A stretch of 64,000 nucleotides of DNA. Source: Nocardia panacis (GTDB lineage: Bacteria; Actinomycetota; Actinomycetes; Mycobacteriales; Mycobacteriaceae). The DNA lies in contig NZ_QZFU01000036.1 in the NCBI RefSeq assembly GCF_003598715.1, forward strand, positions 186,001 to 250,000, written 5' to 3'. Made by a program: the position numbers and the translations under genes. The notes beneath the pieces were generated by a model that ran no database searches, was not told where the DNA came from, and saw only the letters and a list, made by a program, of their open reading frames with translations. Shown piece by piece: positions 34,236 through 42,556 of the stretch; the stretch's first letter is position 1; every line of letters begins with the position of its first letter.

Positions 34236-35233
34236 GAATCACTCCTTTCGCCGCACGAGCGGCGGACGACGAGGCGGGCGGGCAGGGTGACCGACGGCGC
34301 CGGTCGGCCCGCGATGCGTTCGACCAGGGCGCGCACCGCGGCGTGACCCAGTTCCCCGGTCGGTTGGGCGATCGCCGTGATCGGCGGATCGGTGTGAATG
34401 AACCAGGCGATATCGTCGAATGCGGCCAGCGCGATATCGCGGGGCACCCGCAGTCCTCTGGCCCGCAGGGCGTCCAGCGCGCCCAGTGCCATCAGGTTGT
34501 CGGCGGCGAAGACGACCTCGGGCGGCTGCGCCAGATCCAGGAACCGCTCGGTGGCGCGCCGACCGCTCTCCGCCTGGAAATTACCCTGTCCCACATAGGT
34601 TTCCGGGAGCTCCAGGCCGTATTCGGCCAGCGCCGCGCGAAAGGCATCGACCCGTTCGCGGCCCGTCGTGGTGAGAGCGGGACCGCCGATGATCGCCAGC
34701 CTGCGATGCCCGAGTTCGTAGATGTGCGCCACCAGATCCCGCACCGCCGCGCGCCCGTCCGCCCGCACCACCGGAACATCGATGCCCGCGATCCACCGGT
34801 CCACGAAGACCATCGGCACGCCCTCCCGCGCCGCGGCCGGTATCAGCGGCGAACCGCCCTCGATGGGAGCCATCAGCAGACCATCTATGCGGCGGTCCAG
34901 CAGCGTGCGGATGTAGTGGTCCTGCAATTCGGGCCGCTCGTCGGCATTGCCGATGATGACGCTGTATCCGAGGGCGCGCGCCTGCTCCTCCACCGAGCGG
35001 GCCAGCTCGGTGAAATACGGGTTGAGCAGGTCACTCGTCACCAAGCCGAGCGTCCTGGTCTGATCGGTGCGCAGCGAGCGGGCCACCGCATTGGGCCGAT
35101 ACCCCAGCTCATCGACCGCTCGCAGCACTCGCGCGCGGGCCTGCGCGCTGACCGAGGGGTGGTCGTTGAGGGCGCGCGAGACCGTGGCGACAGAGACTCC
35201 CGCCCGCGCGGCGACGTCCTTGATACCCGCCAC
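34232..35233 (-). CDS. LacI-family repressor of the sugar operon
   Basis: 333 residues. The N-terminal headpiece IKDVAARAGVSVATVSRALND is followed by the hinge region and a ribose-binding-protein-like core with FVDRWIAGIDVPVV and VFAADNLMALGALDAL. It heads the transporter-kinase operon. Twin LacI-type operators lie 13-50 bases before its start, so it should repress the whole operon including itself. Confidence 0.93.
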   Translation of the reverse strand: MAGIKDVAARAGVSVATVSRALNDHPSVSAQARARVLRAVDELGYRPNAVARSLRTDQTRTLGLVTSDLLNPYFTELARSVEEQARALGYSVIIGNADERPELQDHYIRTLLDRRIDGLLMAPIEGGSPLIPAAAREGVPMVFVDRWIAGIDVPVVRADGRAAVRDLVAHIYELGHRRLAIIGGPALTTTGRERVDAFRAALAEYGLELPETYVGQGNFQAESGRRATERFLDLAQPPEVVFAADNLMALGALDALRARGLRVPRDIALAAFDDIAWFIHTDPPITAIAQPTGELGHAAVRALVERIAGRPAPSVTLPARLVVRRSCGERSDS

Positions 35234-35246
35234 TGCCCACCTCCTA

Positions 35247-35282
35247 TGGAAACGATTACATTAGGCATTGGAAACGATTACA
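35247..35282. promoter_or_regulatory. Two LacI-family operators, 22 bp apart
   Basis: TGGAAACGATTACA occurs twice, at 35247-35260 and 35269-35282. The core fits the LacI/GalR consensus TGnAAnCGnTnnCA. The 22-bp centre-to-centre spacing is two helical turns, allowing repressors to sit on the same face. Confidence 0.88.
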
Positions 35283-35316
35283 CGGATTTGGTCAAGTCCT
35301 TGCTCGACATGAAGCA

Positions 35317-35347
35317 GCGCCAGTCGAGTTCAACTCTCGACTGGCGC
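35317..35347 (-). terminator. Hairpin terminator after the LLM-class oxidoreductase
   Basis: A perfect 12-bp stem, GCGCCAGTCGAG with its complement, and a 7-base loop lie 32 bases after the stop at 35379 and before the sugar-operon promoter. Confidence 0.75.
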
Positions 35348-35378
35348 AGGCTTTTCACCGAACTGCTTCAGCGGGGTG

Positions 35379-36278
35379 TCACAGCAGCCCGCAAGCCTGA
35401 GCGAGAAGTTCGGCCTGGCGGAACCAGTCACCGGCGACGAGGGTGACCACCACCCGTCCGGCGCCTTGGACAGCGAAGGCATTCAGGTGTTCGGCTATGA
35501 CGCCGGTGTCGCCATGGGCGAGGCTGCTCTCGACATGCTCGACCGGTATCCCGAACATGCCGTCCGGATCCGACAGCGAGTTGAGGATCGCCGGATGGTC
35601 GGGAAGCGCGGGGTCGCCCTGGATGGCCACCATGGCGTTGGCGGTGAGGGGCGGGGTGGCGCGACCATTGGCCGCGGCCTCGAGGCGAACCCGGTGGGCA
35701 GGGATGCCATCGGATGGCCCGAGTAGGAACCAGCCATCATGGGCAGCGGCCCGGCGGACGGCGGCATCCGACATGCCGCCGATGATGATCGGCGGCACGG
35801 TGGCCGGCGGACTGAGCTGGATCGCGGCGGAGTTGATGTGTGTGGGTTTGCCCGAAATCAGGTCCGGCAACAGACGCAACGCGTCATCGGTTCTCCTGCC
35901 GCGTTCACGCACGGGCACACCTGCTGCCGCCCAGGAGCGGTCGTGGCGGTCGCCGCCGATCCCGACACCGAGCAGGAGCCGGTCGCCGGAGAGATGCTGC
36001 AGCGAGGCCACCTGTTTGGCCGTCCACGCGAGCGGGCGCAGCGGCAGGACGAGAACACCCACGCCGAGGCGGATCCGGCTGGTCACCGCGGCGGCCGCGG
36101 CCAGCGAGGTCAGGCTCTCCAGCACGGGTATGCCGGTCCCGGCGATGAGCTGGTCGACCACCCATACCGATTCGAAGCCCAACTCCTCGGCATGGCGGGC
36201 GGCCGCGGCGACATCTCCGAGGGATCCGTCGTGAGTGGCCAGGGTGGGCAGTAGAACTCCGATGTCGAGATCGACCAT
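35379..36278 (-). CDS. LLM-class (luciferase-like, probably F420-dependent) oxidoreductase
   Basis: 299 residues from ATG 36278 (GGGAGG five bases upstream). TIM-barrel luciferase features: DIGVLLPT, AEELGFESVWVVDQL, RIRLGVGVLVLPLR, LLLGVGIGGD and PPIIIGGMSDAAVRRAA. Members use F420 or FMN; in actinobacteria most of this size are F420-dependent. It is divergent from an HxlR regulator, and its start codon is inside an inverted repeat that probably binds that regulator. Confidence 0.87.
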   Translation of the reverse strand: MVDLDIGVLLPTLATHDGSLGDVAAAARHAEELGFESVWVVDQLIAGTGIPVLESLTSLAAAAAVTSRIRLGVGVLVLPLRPLAWTAKQVASLQHLSGDRLLLGVGIGGDRHDRSWAAAGVPVRERGRRTDDALRLLPDLISGKPTHINSAAIQLSPPATVPPIIIGGMSDAAVRRAAAHDGWFLLGPSDGIPAHRVRLEAAANGRATPPLTANAMVAIQGDPALPDHPAILNSLSDPDGMFGIPVEHVESSLAHGDTGVIAEHLNAFAVQGAGRVVVTLVAGDWFRQAELLAQACGLL

Positions 36279-36318
36279 AGTTACCTCCCGTGTGGTCAGT
36301 TAATTCTTGTAACTATGG
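36275..36318. promoter_or_regulatory. 10-bp inverted repeat in LLM/HxlR promoter
   Basis: CCATAGTTAC (36275-36284) is exactly complementary to GTAACTATGG (36309-36318), with an inner AGTTA/TAACT dyad. The left arm includes the LLM start codon. The GTTAC core is shared with the other HxlR promoter at 23489. Confidence 0.6.
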
Positions 36319-36343
36319 CGATCGTGCGGCATCCTGAGCGGTG

Positions 36344-36757
36344 ATGGAAGAAGGCACTTCAATGTCGGTCAGGCACACCGATGTGTGTGACACCGCCTCA
36401 TGCGAGATCCGGGATCTGCTCGACCGCCTCGCCGACAAATGGTCACTGCTGGTGGTGGAGCTGTTGGGCCAAGGCCAACAGCGGTTCGGTGAACTCCAGC
36501 GGGCGATCGAGGGCATCAGCCAGCGAATGCTGACACTGACACTGCGCAATCTCGAACGCGACGGCCTCGTGGTGCGCACGGTGCATCCAGTGGTGCCGCC
36601 TCGTGTCGACTACGAGTTGACGCCCGTCGGTCGCAGCCTGCTCACCATCATCGGCCCCTTGGTGTCCTGGACCCGCGAAAACCGCGCGGAAATCACGCAT
36701 GCCAGAGCCCGCTACGATTCGAAGTCTTCGACCGGCCCGAGCCAACAGACTCCCTGA
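36344..36757 (+). CDS. HxlR-family regulator (second paralogue)
   Basis: 137 residues. The core reads SCEIRDLLDRLADKWSLLVVELL, RFGELQRAIEGISQRMLTLTL, VVRTVHPVVPPRVDYELT. It shares MEEGTS and 17 identical start-codon-region bases with the regulator at 23537. It is divergent from the LLM oxidoreductase, its probable target. Confidence 0.9.
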   Translation: MEEGTSMSVRHTDVCDTASCEIRDLLDRLADKWSLLVVELLGQGQQRFGELQRAIEGISQRMLTLTLRNLERDGLVVRTVHPVVPPRVDYELTPVGRSLLTIIGPLVSWTRENRAEITHARARYDSKSSTGPSQQTP

Positions 36758-36797
36758 ACTCACCCCGCCAACGCCGTGAACGCCTGCGGAGAACTGA

Positions 36798-37298
36798 TCA
36801 ATCGTGAAGTGACGTTCCCGCCCGCGAAGCCTTCCAGATTCGACTGCGCAGGTCTCGACCGCGAATCACCTGGACACGCCAGGGTTCCAGGCGCATGACA
36901 TGCAAACGCGGGTCCGAGGGAGAAGTCCAGAAGTTGCCCAAGGGATAGCCCGCGCTCTGGGGGCTGGTTCGGTCGTAGAGGCCCCACACGTGCTCCTTGA
37001 TGGCGAGCGTGTTGTCCCATTCGGCGGTGGCGTCGATGGCGACGGAGTTGTTGCCGGGCGACCAGTAGGAGAAGGACGTGTGCGGGTTGCCTGCGAGGTG
37101 TGCCGCTTTGACCGGGGTGTGATAGGTGGCCAACCAGCCCAATGGCGTGTCGTTCACCTTTTCCCAGACCGGGATCAGCACGCGGGTGCGCGGCCGGTTG
37201 CGGGAGTCGACAGTGACCATGGTGGCGTAGTTGATGGCCCCGATGTAGGCGTTGAATTCCGCTTCCAGGTCGGCGAATTCGGACACGTTGATACTCAT
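36798..37298 (-). CDS. Pyridoxamine 5'-phosphate oxidase-fold (split-barrel flavin) protein
   Basis: About 166 residues. The split-barrel pattern is visible: NYATMVTVDSRNRPRTRVLIPVW, GWLATYHTPVKAAHLAGNPH, SFSYWSPGNNSVAIDATAEW and PWRVQVIRG. Such proteins bind FMN, F420 or haem; this one is not specific enough to assign. ATG 37307 is an alternative start; neither has a good ribosome site. It is divergent from a GlxA-type regulator, a pairing that suggests regulation. Confidence 0.8.
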   Translation of the reverse strand: MSINVSEFADLEAEFNAYIGAINYATMVTVDSRNRPRTRVLIPVWEKVNDTPLGWLATYHTPVKAAHLAGNPHTSFSYWSPGNNSVAIDATAEWDNTLAIKEHVWGLYDRTSPQSAGYPLGNFWTSPSDPRLHVMRLEPWRVQVIRGRDLRSRIWKASRAGTSLHD

Positions 37299-37382
37299 GG
37301 ACTCCATGCTGGCGACACGGGCGGGTCCCGACCAGTGGCACCGGTGACTTTCTCCACCAAATTCGTGCCATATGATTCGGGC

Positions 37383-38369
37383 GTGAGTGTCGGTTCTGTC
37401 GCCCTGGTCGTCGCTGCCGACATCGGTTTCGCCTACTGGGATCTGTACGAGATCAGCATCCCGGCCACTGTTTTCGGGATGCCGCAGCCCGATCTCGCCG
37501 ACCCGTGGTACGAGCTGCGGGTGTGCGCGATGGGTGATCGGACTTCGGTGCCGGGATTCGGGGTCAGCACCCGATACGGGCTCGCGGATCTCGCCGCCGC
37601 CGATACGGTGATCGTGACCTCGGTGCCGGAGGAGGTTGTCGACGGCGCACCCGTGCCCGCCGAGTTGGTGACGGCGTTGCGGCACGCGCACGAGTCGGGT
37701 TCCCGCATGGTCTCGCTGTGCTCGGGTGCGTTCGCCTTGGCGGAGGCGGGGATTCTCGACGGCCGCCGCGCGACCGCGCACTGGCAGCACGCGCCCACCC
37801 TCGCGCGGCGCTATCGGAAAGTGCGAGTTGATGATTCGGTCCTGTATGTCGACGAGGGCGATATCCTCACCAGCGCGGGCATGACGGCGGGACTGGATCT
37901 GTGCCTGCATATCGTGCGCCGGGATCTCGGCGCGCATGTCGCCAACCAGCTGGCCCGCCGCATGGTCGTGCCCGCGCACCGGCCGGGCGGGCAGGCACAA
38001 TTCATCGACCTGTCGGTGCCGATCGCCGACGATGCCGGGCTCGCACCCGTATTGGATTGGGCGCGAGCCAATCTCGATCGACCGTTGACCATCGACGACC
38101 TGGCCCGACAGGCCGGGATGAGCCGCCGGACGTTCTATCGCCGCCTGCAGGGCGCGACCGGAACGACGCCGCTGCGATGGTTGCTCAATCAGCGTTTGGC
38201 GTCGGCTCAAGCGCTACTGGAAGCCACGGACCTGTCGGTGGATCGGATCGCCGAGCGCACCGGGATCGGCACGGCCAATAACCTGCGCCACCACTTCCTC
38301 AAACAGCTCGGCACCTCCCCCGGCGAATATCGCAGGGCCTTTCCGCGACAGCGCGCCAACGGACTGTAG
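37383..38369 (+). CDS. GlxA-type regulator: DJ-1/PfpI domain plus AraC HTH
   Basis: 328 residues from GTG 37383. Residues 1 to about 190 form a DJ-1/PfpI domain with the elbow MVSLCSGAFALAEAG followed by TAHWQHAPTLAR, and the C-terminal 100 residues are the AraC double helix-turn-helix (LTIDDLARQAGMSRRTFYRRL, LSVDRIAERTGIG, FLKQLGTSPGEYRR). It is divergent from the split-barrel flavin protein across about 85 bases. Confidence 0.9.
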   Translation: MSVGSVALVVAADIGFAYWDLYEISIPATVFGMPQPDLADPWYELRVCAMGDRTSVPGFGVSTRYGLADLAAADTVIVTSVPEEVVDGAPVPAELVTALRHAHESGSRMVSLCSGAFALAEAGILDGRRATAHWQHAPTLARRYRKVRVDDSVLYVDEGDILTSAGMTAGLDLCLHIVRRDLGAHVANQLARRMVVPAHRPGGQAQFIDLSVPIADDAGLAPVLDWARANLDRPLTIDDLARQAGMSRRTFYRRLQGATGTTPLRWLLNQRLASAQALLEATDLSVDRIAERTGIGTANNLRHHFLKQLGTSPGEYRRAFPRQRANGL

Positions 38370-38381
38370 CAGGAAGGGATT

Positions 38382-38957
38382 TCAGGCGGGCTCATGTTCC
38401 GAACGGGGGCGGTTCAGGACGAGGTCGCTCGCGAGGACGATGACTTCTTCGCGGGTGCGGCCCGAATGATCGGCGGCGAGGAAGTGGCTGCCGATGGCGG
38501 CGCAGAAGGCGAGCAGGCTGCGGGCCTCGATCTCGTCGGGATCCGAGCAGACGGTGCGCAGCGCGGACCGGAGCAGGTCCATGCGGCTGTTGTCGACGCG
38601 GCGCAGGCGGGCGGCGACGGCGGCGTCACGGCGGGCCCAGTCGCGGATGGCGAGGTCGATCGGGAGCAGTCGGTCGTCGGAGAAGGTGAGCATGCCTGCG
38701 AGACGGGCTTTCTCGAGGATATCGCCGTCGGTCTCGTCGATGCGCTCGAGCACTTCGTCGACGGCCTCGTGCTCCCAGGTGTCCAGCATTGCCGTCAGGA
38801 GGGCGTCGCGATCGGCGAAGTAGCCGTAGAAGCCGCCTTTGGTGACGCCGAGGGATTTGGCGAGCGCCTCGACGCGCACGGCATCAACACCGCCGGCGGC
38901 CAGCGCCCGCAATCCTTCCTCGATCCACGTTTCGCGTGGTGTGCGCAGCGCGCCCAT
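38382..38957 (-). CDS. TetR-family regulator
   Basis: 191 residues from ATG 38957. Helix-turn-helix: GLRALAAGGVDAVRVEALAKSLGVTKGGFYGYFADRDALL. The C-terminal domain is helical with RDWARRDAAVAARLRRVDNSR, a form common in actinobacterial repressors. It is divergent from the SnoaL-like gene, with a perfect dyad between them. Confidence 0.9.
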   Translation of the reverse strand: MGALRTPRETWIEEGLRALAAGGVDAVRVEALAKSLGVTKGGFYGYFADRDALLTAMLDTWEHEAVDEVLERIDETDGDILEKARLAGMLTFSDDRLLPIDLAIRDWARRDAAVAARLRRVDNSRMDLLRSALRTVCSDPDEIEARSLLAFCAAIGSHFLAADHSGRTREEVIVLASDLVLNRPRSEHEPA

Positions 38958-39003
38958 ACTGTGGTCCACCTCACTCGCGTATCTCGACCCCGACCCTTGA
39001 TTG

Positions 39004-39015
39004 TACGCAAGCGTA
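39004..39015. promoter_or_regulatory. Palindromic operator, TACGC-AA-GCGTA
   Basis: A perfect dyad in the TetR/SnoaL divergent promoter, 47 bases upstream of the TetR start. It is flanked by A/T-rich sequence that may hold a -10 element. Confidence 0.7.
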
Positions 39016-39130
39016 TATCTTATCCAGCGGAAAGCAGCGGGTTCACGGAGAATGTTCGCCTCGGCGAGTTTCGGCATGGCGCCCCTGGCGGGTTGACCTC
39101 GAGGTAACTCGAGGTTTAATGCTACGTGGC

Positions 39131-39568
39131 ATGAGTTCGAGCAACAGCGCAAAGCCCATTGCGACCGAAGCCCTTTCGATCGACGACGAGCGTGCCATTC
39201 GTGACCTGGTAGCCCGCGCAGACCGTTCCCAGGCCGACGCCGCTGCACTCCCCGGCCTGCACACCGACACCACAGCGATCGTCAACTTCTACGGCCGCCG
39301 AATCCTCGGCCGCGACACCGTCGAGGCGGCAATGAACGCGGCCCTGAGCAGCGGGCTCGGGGCTGTCCGCACCAGCGTCGAGGTAATCGACATCCGACCA
39401 CTCACCGGCGACACGGCCCTCGTCAGCTGCATCAAAACGGTGTACGACGAGCGTCCGGCGGCCGAGCAGGTCCCGCCGACCACCGGTGCGCTGACCTACG
39501 TGACCGTGCGGACCCCCGCCGGGTGGAAGATCGGTCTGGCACAGACAACGCCCATCGTCTCGGACTGA
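39131..39568 (+). CDS. SnoaL/NTF2-fold protein (SgcJ/EcaC type)
   Basis: About 145 residues (ATG 39119 adds four). NTF2-like pattern: AIRDLVARADRSQADAAALPGLHTDTTAIVNFYGRRILGRDTVEAAM, then VEVIDIRPLTGDTALVSCIKTVYD and WKIGLAQTTPI. Such proteins are small binding or isomerase-like domains. It is presumably repressed by the divergent TetR. Confidence 0.82.
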   Translation: MSSSNSAKPIATEALSIDDERAIRDLVARADRSQADAAALPGLHTDTTAIVNFYGRRILGRDTVEAAMNAALSSGLGAVRTSVEVIDIRPLTGDTALVSCIKTVYDERPAAEQVPPTTGALTYVTVRTPAGWKIGLAQTTPIVSD

Positions 39569-39807
39569 CAGCCGGCGCGGGCCGCCCGCAACATCGGGTT
39601 GAAGGCCGCCATTCGGCCGCTGAGGCCCTCAACTCCCGGACTGTCCGCCGAATACGTCCATTGTCTAGTTGAAGAGACCCGCGAAACTCCCATGCGGGCA
39701 CGGTGATTACGCAGGTCTTCGACCTCGCGCTCACCCCGAGCACCCGCGTAACTCAGCGTTAACTCAATACTCCGCCGCGTAACGTCGCGAACCCGCACGC
39801 TGTGGTC

Positions 39808-40632
39808 ATGCACGAGGAAAGACCCCACCGGACGTTCGCCGAGGACGTCGGCGTCCGGGCCATGCTCCGCCCGGTGAACCAGCAACCCGGATCCACCCGA
39901 TTGGCCGCGCGCCGAGTGCGCGACCTGCTGCGCGCCGAGATCCGTCGCGGCGCGTTCGCCGACGGACGACTGCCCGCCGAATCCGAACTCATGGCGCGGT
40001 ATCAGGCGTCGCGGGAGGCGGTGCGCGAGGCGCTCGACCTGCTGCGGCGCGATGGACTAATCGAGCGGCGGCGCGGACTGGGCACCATGACGATCCGGGA
40101 CGAGTACCTGGTTCCCGGTCTGCTTCCGCCGCGCGGCGATCTGTACGAGACGTATCTGCCGGGTGGTCATGTCACGCCGCGCGTGCTGCACCGGGCTTGG
40201 CTGCCCGCACCCGATGCGGTGGTCGCGCATCTGGACGGTGTCGCTCCCGACGACGACTGCCTGTGCATCGACTACGTGTTGCTCGTGGACGACCGGCCGA
40301 CCGGCGTATTCACCAACTATTTGCGCGCCGGGGAGGCCGCACGGGTCGAGCAGCAGTTGTTCGACACCGACTTCTACTCGCTGCTGCACGACAGCGCGGT
40401 CACCCCAACGAATTTCGATCTTTCGCTGCAGGCAGGCACTGCCGACGACTGCACCGCGACCCTGCTGCGGATACGGCCCGGTGCGCCGATCCTGCTGTGG
40501 GAACAAACCATTCGCGACCAGAACGGCCAAGCCGTGGACTACGCGCTCGGGGCGCTGCGCGGCGATGTCGTCATCACCCTCGGCGGGATACCCCGTATCG
40601 ATCTCACCCATTCGCTGCCACCCCGCCGATGA
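39808..40632 (+). CDS. GntR-family regulator with UTRA domain (HutC type)
   Basis: About 274 residues; ATG 39862 is an alternative start. The winged helix reads VRDLLRAEIRRGAFADGRLPAESELMARYQASREAVREALDLLRRDGLIERRRG. The UTRA effector domain follows with VLLVDDRPTGVFTNYL and PILLWEQTIRDQNGQAVDYA. It is seven bases upstream of amidase copy 2 and probably senses that enzyme's substrate or product. Confidence 0.9.
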   Translation: MHEERPHRTFAEDVGVRAMLRPVNQQPGSTRLAARRVRDLLRAEIRRGAFADGRLPAESELMARYQASREAVREALDLLRRDGLIERRRGLGTMTIRDEYLVPGLLPPRGDLYETYLPGGHVTPRVLHRAWLPAPDAVVAHLDGVAPDDDCLCIDYVLLVDDRPTGVFTNYLRAGEAARVEQQLFDTDFYSLLHDSAVTPTNFDLSLQAGTADDCTATLLRIRPGAPILLWEQTIRDQNGQAVDYALGALRGDVVITLGGIPRIDLTHSLPPRR

Positions 40633-40639
40633 GGACATC

Positions 40640-42046
40640 ATGACCACGACCACCCGAATCACCACCGCCACCGAAGCCGCAGCGGCCCTGCGCAGCGGCG
40701 AGGTCACCGCCGCTCGACTATTGGACCAGTGTCTGGCTGCCGCCGATGCCAACGACGAACGTGTCGGCGTTTATCTGACCCGTTTCGACGAGATCGCCCG
40801 CGGGCGGGCCGCCGAGGTCGACGCGAAGATCGCCGCCGAACATCCACTCGCGCCGCTCGACGGAATCCCGTTGGGCCTCAAGGACAATCTCGCCAGCGGA
40901 CACGGACCGACCACCGCGCAGAGTCTGGTCCTCGATCCGGCATGGGGTCCCGACGCGGGTGACGGCCCGGTCGTACGGCGACTCGAACGCGCGGGCGCGA
41001 TCATCACCGGCAAGACCACGACCATGGAATTCGCTGTGGGCCTTCCGGATCCGGACAAACCCTTCCCGATCCCCCGCAACGCCTGGGATATCGAGCGCTG
41101 GGCGGGCGGCTCGAGTTCGGGCTCCGCCAGCGGCGTCGCCGCGGGGATGTTCCTCGCCGCGATCGGCACCGATACGGCGGGCAGTATCCGAATCCCGGCC
41201 GCGTTCAACGGAACCACCGGGCTCAAACCGACTTTCGGCCGCGTCCCCAAAACCGGTGTGGTGCCGCTGGGATACACCCTCGACCATGTCGGGCCGATCG
41301 CCCGCAGCGCGGCCGACTGCGCGCTGCTGCTCTCGGTCATCGCCGGGCACGATCCGATCGACCCCTACAGCGCCGCGACACCCATCGCCGACTACACGGG
41401 CGCGTTGACCGGCGATCTCACCGGACTCACCCTCGGCGTCGACACACTCGACCGCTACGCCGACGGCGGTATCGATGCGGCCCAGCCGGGCCGGTTCGCC
41501 GCCGCCGTGGCGGAACTCGCCGAGGCGGGCGCCCGCATCGTCCCCGTCGAGGTGCCGATGTATCGGGAGCTGGTGGCGATCGATGTGGTCGTGATGTTGG
41601 CCGAGGGCTACACCTATCACCGCCGCGCCCTGCGCGGGCAGTGGGACGACTACGGCCGGGCGACCCGCGTCATCCTCGCCGCAGGTTCGGTCGTCGACGC
41701 CGCGGATTACCTTCAGGCGCAGCGTGTTCGGCGGATCGCCGCCGGACGGATGGCCGAACTGCTCGACCGGGTCGATGTCGTGCTCACCCCGACCGGACAT
41801 CTCGGCGCGCCGCGGCTGGATGCCATGGACCAGCTTCAGCCGCTGAATGTCCTTGCCTCCCTGCACACCCCGTATTGGAACCCGCTGGGCAATCCCACGC
41901 TCGCCGCACCGATCGGGTTGTCGGCCGATGGTCTGCCGCTGTCGATCTCGATCAGCGGCAGACATTTCGACGAGGCGACCGTCCTGCGCGTCGCGGACGC
42001 CTATCAGCAACGCACCGGCCACCATCTGGCCGATCCCACCCTGTGA
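40640..42046 (+). CDS. Amidase signature family hydrolase (copy 2)
   Basis: 468 residues. Triad Lys81 (LGLKDNL), cis-Ser158 (GGSSSGSASG) and nucleophile Ser182 (TDTAGSIRIPA), at the same spacing as copy 1. The two copies are close paralogues along their whole length, for example the shared LKPTFGR.PK.G.VPLGYTLD and GLAAAG/GLSADG.PLS.S.SGR regions. It sits between the GntR regulator and a small protein gene. Substrate unknown. Confidence 0.92.
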   Translation: MTTTTRITTATEAAAALRSGEVTAARLLDQCLAAADANDERVGVYLTRFDEIARGRAAEVDAKIAAEHPLAPLDGIPLGLKDNLASGHGPTTAQSLVLDPAWGPDAGDGPVVRRLERAGAIITGKTTTMEFAVGLPDPDKPFPIPRNAWDIERWAGGSSSGSASGVAAGMFLAAIGTDTAGSIRIPAAFNGTTGLKPTFGRVPKTGVVPLGYTLDHVGPIARSAADCALLLSVIAGHDPIDPYSAATPIADYTGALTGDLTGLTLGVDTLDRYADGGIDAAQPGRFAAAVAELAEAGARIVPVEVPMYRELVAIDVVVMLAEGYTYHRRALRGQWDDYGRATRVILAAGSVVDAADYLQAQRVRRIAAGRMAELLDRVDVVLTPTGHLGAPRLDAMDQLQPLNVLASLHTPYWNPLGNPTLAAPIGLSADGLPLSISISGRHFDEATVLRVADAYQQRTGHHLADPTL

Positions 42047-42063
42047 ATTTCGGAGTTTCGACA

Positions 42064-42210
42064 ATGAGCCACACCTGGTCCACCGACCCGGACGAGAACA
42101 TCGCGATCGACGCGCTCGGCCGGGTCGTGCGAGCGATGACGGAATTGCTGCACCATATCGACGATGCCCGATACCTCGACCCCGCAGGAGGTTTCAATAG
42201 CCAGCGCTGA
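42064..42210 (+). CDS. 48-residue small protein coupled to amidase copy 2
   Basis: ATG 42064 lies 17 bases after the amidase stop. Residues 4-41 (TWSTDPDENIAIDAL... to DARYLDPA) match the protein after copy 1 without gaps (16 of 38 identical). Conservation across a duplicated locus supports a real gene. The helical composition suits a GatC/AtzG-like amidase partner, which is inference. Confidence 0.7.
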   Translation: MSHTWSTDPDENIAIDALGRVVRAMTELLHHIDDARYLDPAGGFNSQR

Positions 42211-42231
42211 ACATGCGGTAGCCTCCGGACA

Positions 42232-42552
42232 GTGAAATCCGTAACGTGCTCTGTAGCAGGTATTCTCGCCGCCGCGGCTCTTGCCGCCGCGGCGCCGATG
42301 GCGGCGGCGCTGCCCACCGGTTCCTCCGGAACCGGCGACGGCCGCGACATCGTCATCATCGACAACACCCTCGAAATAAGCCAGATGAGCGAATGCTGGT
42401 CCAGCGGGTTCGCTCGCGAGATCCAGTTCCAGAACCGCAGCAAGCGGCCGTATCTCGTGTACTCGGGCAATCACTGCACGGGCGATCTCGTCGCGACGAT
42501 CGCGCCCGGCACCTCCGCGACCTACTTCGCGTGGTCGGCCATCGGAGGCTGA
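42232..42552 (+). CDS. Small secreted protein
   Basis: 106 residues from GTG 42232. Residues 1 to about 27 are a signal peptide (VAGILAAAALAAAAPMAAA). The mature part has two Cys (SECWSS and NHCTGD) and ends in an extended beta-like segment, IAPGTSATYFAWSAIGG. Family not recognised. Its stop is four bases from that of the convergent DNA polymerase gene. Confidence 0.75.
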   Translation: MKSVTCSVAGILAAAALAAAAPMAAALPTGSSGTGDGRDIVIIDNTLEISQMSECWSSGFAREIQFQNRSKRPYLVYSGNHCTGDLVATIAPGTSATYFAWSAIGG

Positions 42553-42556
42553 GTAA

